Of a DNA stretch of 64,000 nt, positions 62,488 to 64,000 are shown in pieces. How positions within the stretch are numbered: position 1 is the stretch's first letter; the number at the start of each line of letters is the position of its first letter. Under the pieces are notes generated by a model that was not told where the DNA came from, did no database searches, and saw only the letters and a list, made by a program, of their open reading frames with translations. The stretch spans positions 2,049,501 through 2,113,500 of the forward strand of contig NZ_AP014627.1 of the NCBI RefSeq assembly GCF_001547895.1. The letters run 5' to 3'. The stretch is from Pseudomonas sp. Os17 (GTDB lineage Bacteria; Pseudomonadota; Gammaproteobacteria; Pseudomonadales; Pseudomonadaceae). Both the position numbers and the translations under genes were made by a program.

Positions 62488-62516
62488 TTGAAAACCAAGC
62501 AAGCGCTTGGTAAGTT
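62488..62516 (+). promoter_or_regulatory. Promoter with palindromic operator before acyl-CoA dehydrogenase
   Basis: TTGAAA (62488-62493), exactly 17 bp, TAAGTT (62511-62516). The spacer is almost filled by the perfect 7+4+7 palindrome ACCAAGC-AAGC-GCTTGGT (62494-62511), the shape of TetR-family operators. A bound protein would block RNA polymerase. The start would lie near 62523, 21 nt before the ATG. Confidence 0.65.
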
Positions 62517-62543
62517 CCCTCGACCCTTCAGAGGAGCTTGCCG

Positions 62544-63692
62544 ATGTCTGCCTGCCAGGAATACTTCGACCCCAGCCACCAGTTGGTCCGCGACAGCGTG
62601 CGACGCTTCGTCGAGCGCGAAATTCTCCCCGAGATCCAACAGTGGGAGGAGGCTGAAAGCTTTCCCCGTGAGCTGTATCTCAAGGCCGGTGCCGCCGGGA
62701 TTCTCGGCATCGGCTATCCCGAAGCCCTGGGCGGCAGTCACGAAGGTGATCTGTTCGCCAAGATCGCCGCCAGCGAAGAGTTGATGCGCAGCGGTTCCGG
62801 CGGCCTGGTGGCAGGGCTGGGGTCGCTGGATATCGGCCTGCCGCCGATCGTCAAATGGGCCCGCCCCGAAGTGCGTGAGCGGGTTGTGCCCCAGGTGCTG
62901 TCCGGAGAGAAGATCTGCGCGCTGGCGGTGACCGAGCCCAGTGGCGGGTCGGACGTGGCCAACCTGCAGACCCGCGCCGTGCGCGACGGCGATCATTATC
63001 GGGTCAGCGGCAGCAAGACCTTCATCACCAGTGGCGTGCGCGCCGATTACTACACCGTCGCGGTGCGTACCGGAGAACCGGGCTATGGCGGCATCAGCCT
63101 GCTGCTGATCGAGAAGGGCAGTCCCGGTTTCACGGTGGGCCGGCAGTTGAAAAAGATGGGCTGGTGGGCTTCGGACACCGCCGAGCTGTTTTTCGACGAT
63201 TGTCGGGTGCCGGTGGGCAACCTGATCGGTGCCCAGAACATGGGCTTCGCCTGCATCATGGGCAACTTCCAGAGCGAGCGCCTGGCCCTGGCGCTGATGG
63301 CCAACATGACCGCGCAGATGGCGCTGGAGGAGAGCCTGAAGTGGGCCCGGGAGCGCGAGGCGTTCGGCAAGCCCATCGCCAGGTTCCAGGTGCTCAAGCA
63401 TCGTCTGGCGGAGATGGCCACGGCCCTGGAGGTGTCCCGGGAGTTCACCTATCGCCAGGCCGCACAGATGGCTGCCGGCAAAAGCGTGATCAAGGAGATT
63501 TCCATGGCCAAGAACTTCGCCACCGACACCGCCGACCGCATCACCCACGATGCGGTGCAGATACTCGGCGGCATGGGCTACATGCGCGACAGTCTGGTGG
63601 AGCGCCTGTACCGGGATAACCGCATCCTCTCCATTGGCGGCGGCACCCGCGAAGTGATGAACGAAATCATCAGCAAGCAGATGGGGCTCTAG
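62544..63692 (+). CDS. Acyl-CoA dehydrogenase
   Basis: 382-residue flavoprotein. Blocks: [18 protein letters not shown] in the N-terminal helices, [18 protein letters not shown] and [17 protein letters not shown] in the beta domain, and [18 protein letters not shown] at the C-terminus. The usual YEGT loop reads GGGT, so the catalytic base is probably E245 (SERLALAL), as in isovaleryl-CoA and long-chain acyl-CoA dehydrogenases. It therefore oxidises branched-chain or longer acyl-CoAs in the cytoplasm. GAGGAG ribosome binding site seven bases before ATG 62544. Monocistronic; the end overlaps apt (convergent) by four bases. Confidence 0.9.
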   Translation: MSACQEYFDPSHQLVRDSVRRFVEREILPEIQQWEEAESFPRELYLKAGAAGILGIGYPEALGGSHEGDLFAKIAASEELMRSGSGGLVAGLGSLDIGLPPIVKWARPEVRERVVPQVLSGEKICALAVTEPSGGSDVANLQTRAVRDGDHYRVSGSKTFITSGVRADYYTVAVRTGEPGYGGISLLLIEKGSPGFTVGRQLKKMGWWASDTAELFFDDCRVPVGNLIGAQNMGFACIMGNFQSERLALALMANMTAQMALEESLKWAREREAFGKPIARFQVLKHRLAEMATALEVSREFTYRQAAQMAAGKSVIKEISMAKNFATDTADRITHDAVQILGGMGYMRDSLVERLYRDNRILSIGGGTREVMNEIISKQMGL

Positions 63693-64000
63693 CGTTCGCT
63701 CAGGGAGAACTGGGTCAGGCAGAACGTCGGGATGCCCATGTCTTCCAGCTTCTGCGAGCCTCCCAGTTCCGGCAGGTCGATAATGGCGGCGGCCTCGTAG
63801 ATTTTCGCGCCCATGCGTCGTACCAGGTTGGCGGCGGCGATCAGGGTGCCGCCGGTGGCGATCAGGTCATCGAACATCAACACCGAGTCGCCTTCGCACA
63901 GGCTGTCGGCATGCACTTCAAGGAAGGCTTCGCCGTACTCGGTCTGGTAACCCTCGGCCAGTACATCGGCCGGAAGCTTGCCCTGTTTGCGGAACAGAAT
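63689..64000 (-). CDS. apt: Adenine phosphoribosyltransferase, C-terminal part
   Basis: 104 codons are in the window; the N-terminal part lies beyond position 64000. The PRPP-binding motif [13 protein letters not shown] is intact, and [18 protein letters not shown] precedes it as in Apt. It converts adenine and PRPP to AMP. The C-terminus is QFSLSER. Convergent with the acyl-CoA dehydrogenase; the stop codons overlap. Confidence 0.9.
   Translation of the reverse strand: MLFRKQGKLPADVLAEGYQTEYGEAFLEVHADSLCEGDSVLMFDDLIATGGTLIAAANLVRRMGAKIYEAAAIIDLPELGGSQKLEDMGIPTFCLTQFSLSER

Noticed and set aside
60666..63548. 960-codon antisense frame crossing the oxidoreductase, recR and acyl-CoA dehydrogenase
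   Set aside because: Spans three well-supported genes and their intergenic regions, has no recognisable domain and no ribosome binding site that I could see.

Overview
The window is chromosomal DNA from a fluorescent-group Pseudomonas, probably of the P. fluorescens/P. protegens lineage. The evidence is high GC with strong GC3 bias, the conserved Pseudomonas gene order cfrX-cmpX-sigX-oprF followed by a nitrate assimilation cluster, an OprF with an Ala/Pro hinge, and REP-type intergenic repeats of Pseudomonas style. No prophage, insertion sequence, CRISPR array or tRNA was seen. Almost all genes belong to recognisable families; the least ordinary material is in the regulatory DNA.

Layout: 1-222 is the 3' end of ppsA. 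324-5981 (+) holds an alpha/beta hydrolase, rraA, zntB, cfrX, cmpX, sigX and oprF (envelope and ion homeostasis). 6059-17960 (-) is the nitrate/nitrite assimilation locus: nasS, nasT, the nasA transporter, a PP2C-Ser/Thr kinase fusion, then nirB, nirD, nasC and cobA (siroheme synthesis). 18191-26985 carries pyrD, rmf, rlmKL, a CHASE-PAS-PAS-GGDEF diguanylate cyclase, dacB and yggL. 27129-38642 is a purine and aromatic catabolism region: benE, a GntR regulator, a LysR regulator, a Tsx-like porin, guaD, xdhC, xdhB, xdhA and a second GntR regulator. 38645-45744 is smc-zipA-ligA (chromosome and division housekeeping). 45862-53432 has a zinc metallopeptidase-like protein, the 4.5S RNA gene ffs, and small metabolic and regulatory genes. 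53877-57922 is a signalling island: an Aer-type receptor, a PAS-GGDEF-EAL protein with a damaged EAL site, and a periplasmic binding protein. 58062-64000 is dnaX-ybaB, an oxidoreductase, recR, an acyl-CoA dehydrogenase and the 3' part of apt.

Main finding: the nitrate locus appears to contain three NasT (ANTAR) leader RNAs, upstream of nirB, nasA and nasS. Each has two adjacent hairpins with hexanucleotide loops that have A at position 1 and G at position 4. Each lies just downstream of a sigma-54-like -24/-12 element. Each is followed by a strong terminator (nirB, nasS) or by a 15-bp inverted repeat that would sequester the second hairpin (nasA). NasT and its nitrate-responsive partner NasS are encoded in the same cluster, so the locus reads as a nitrogen-limitation (sigma-54) AND nitrate (NasS-NasT antitermination) circuit that includes its own regulators and, through nasA, probably the kinase/phosphatase fusion. 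A tandem 66-bp repeat array and a REP separate the kinase gene from the nirB promoter.
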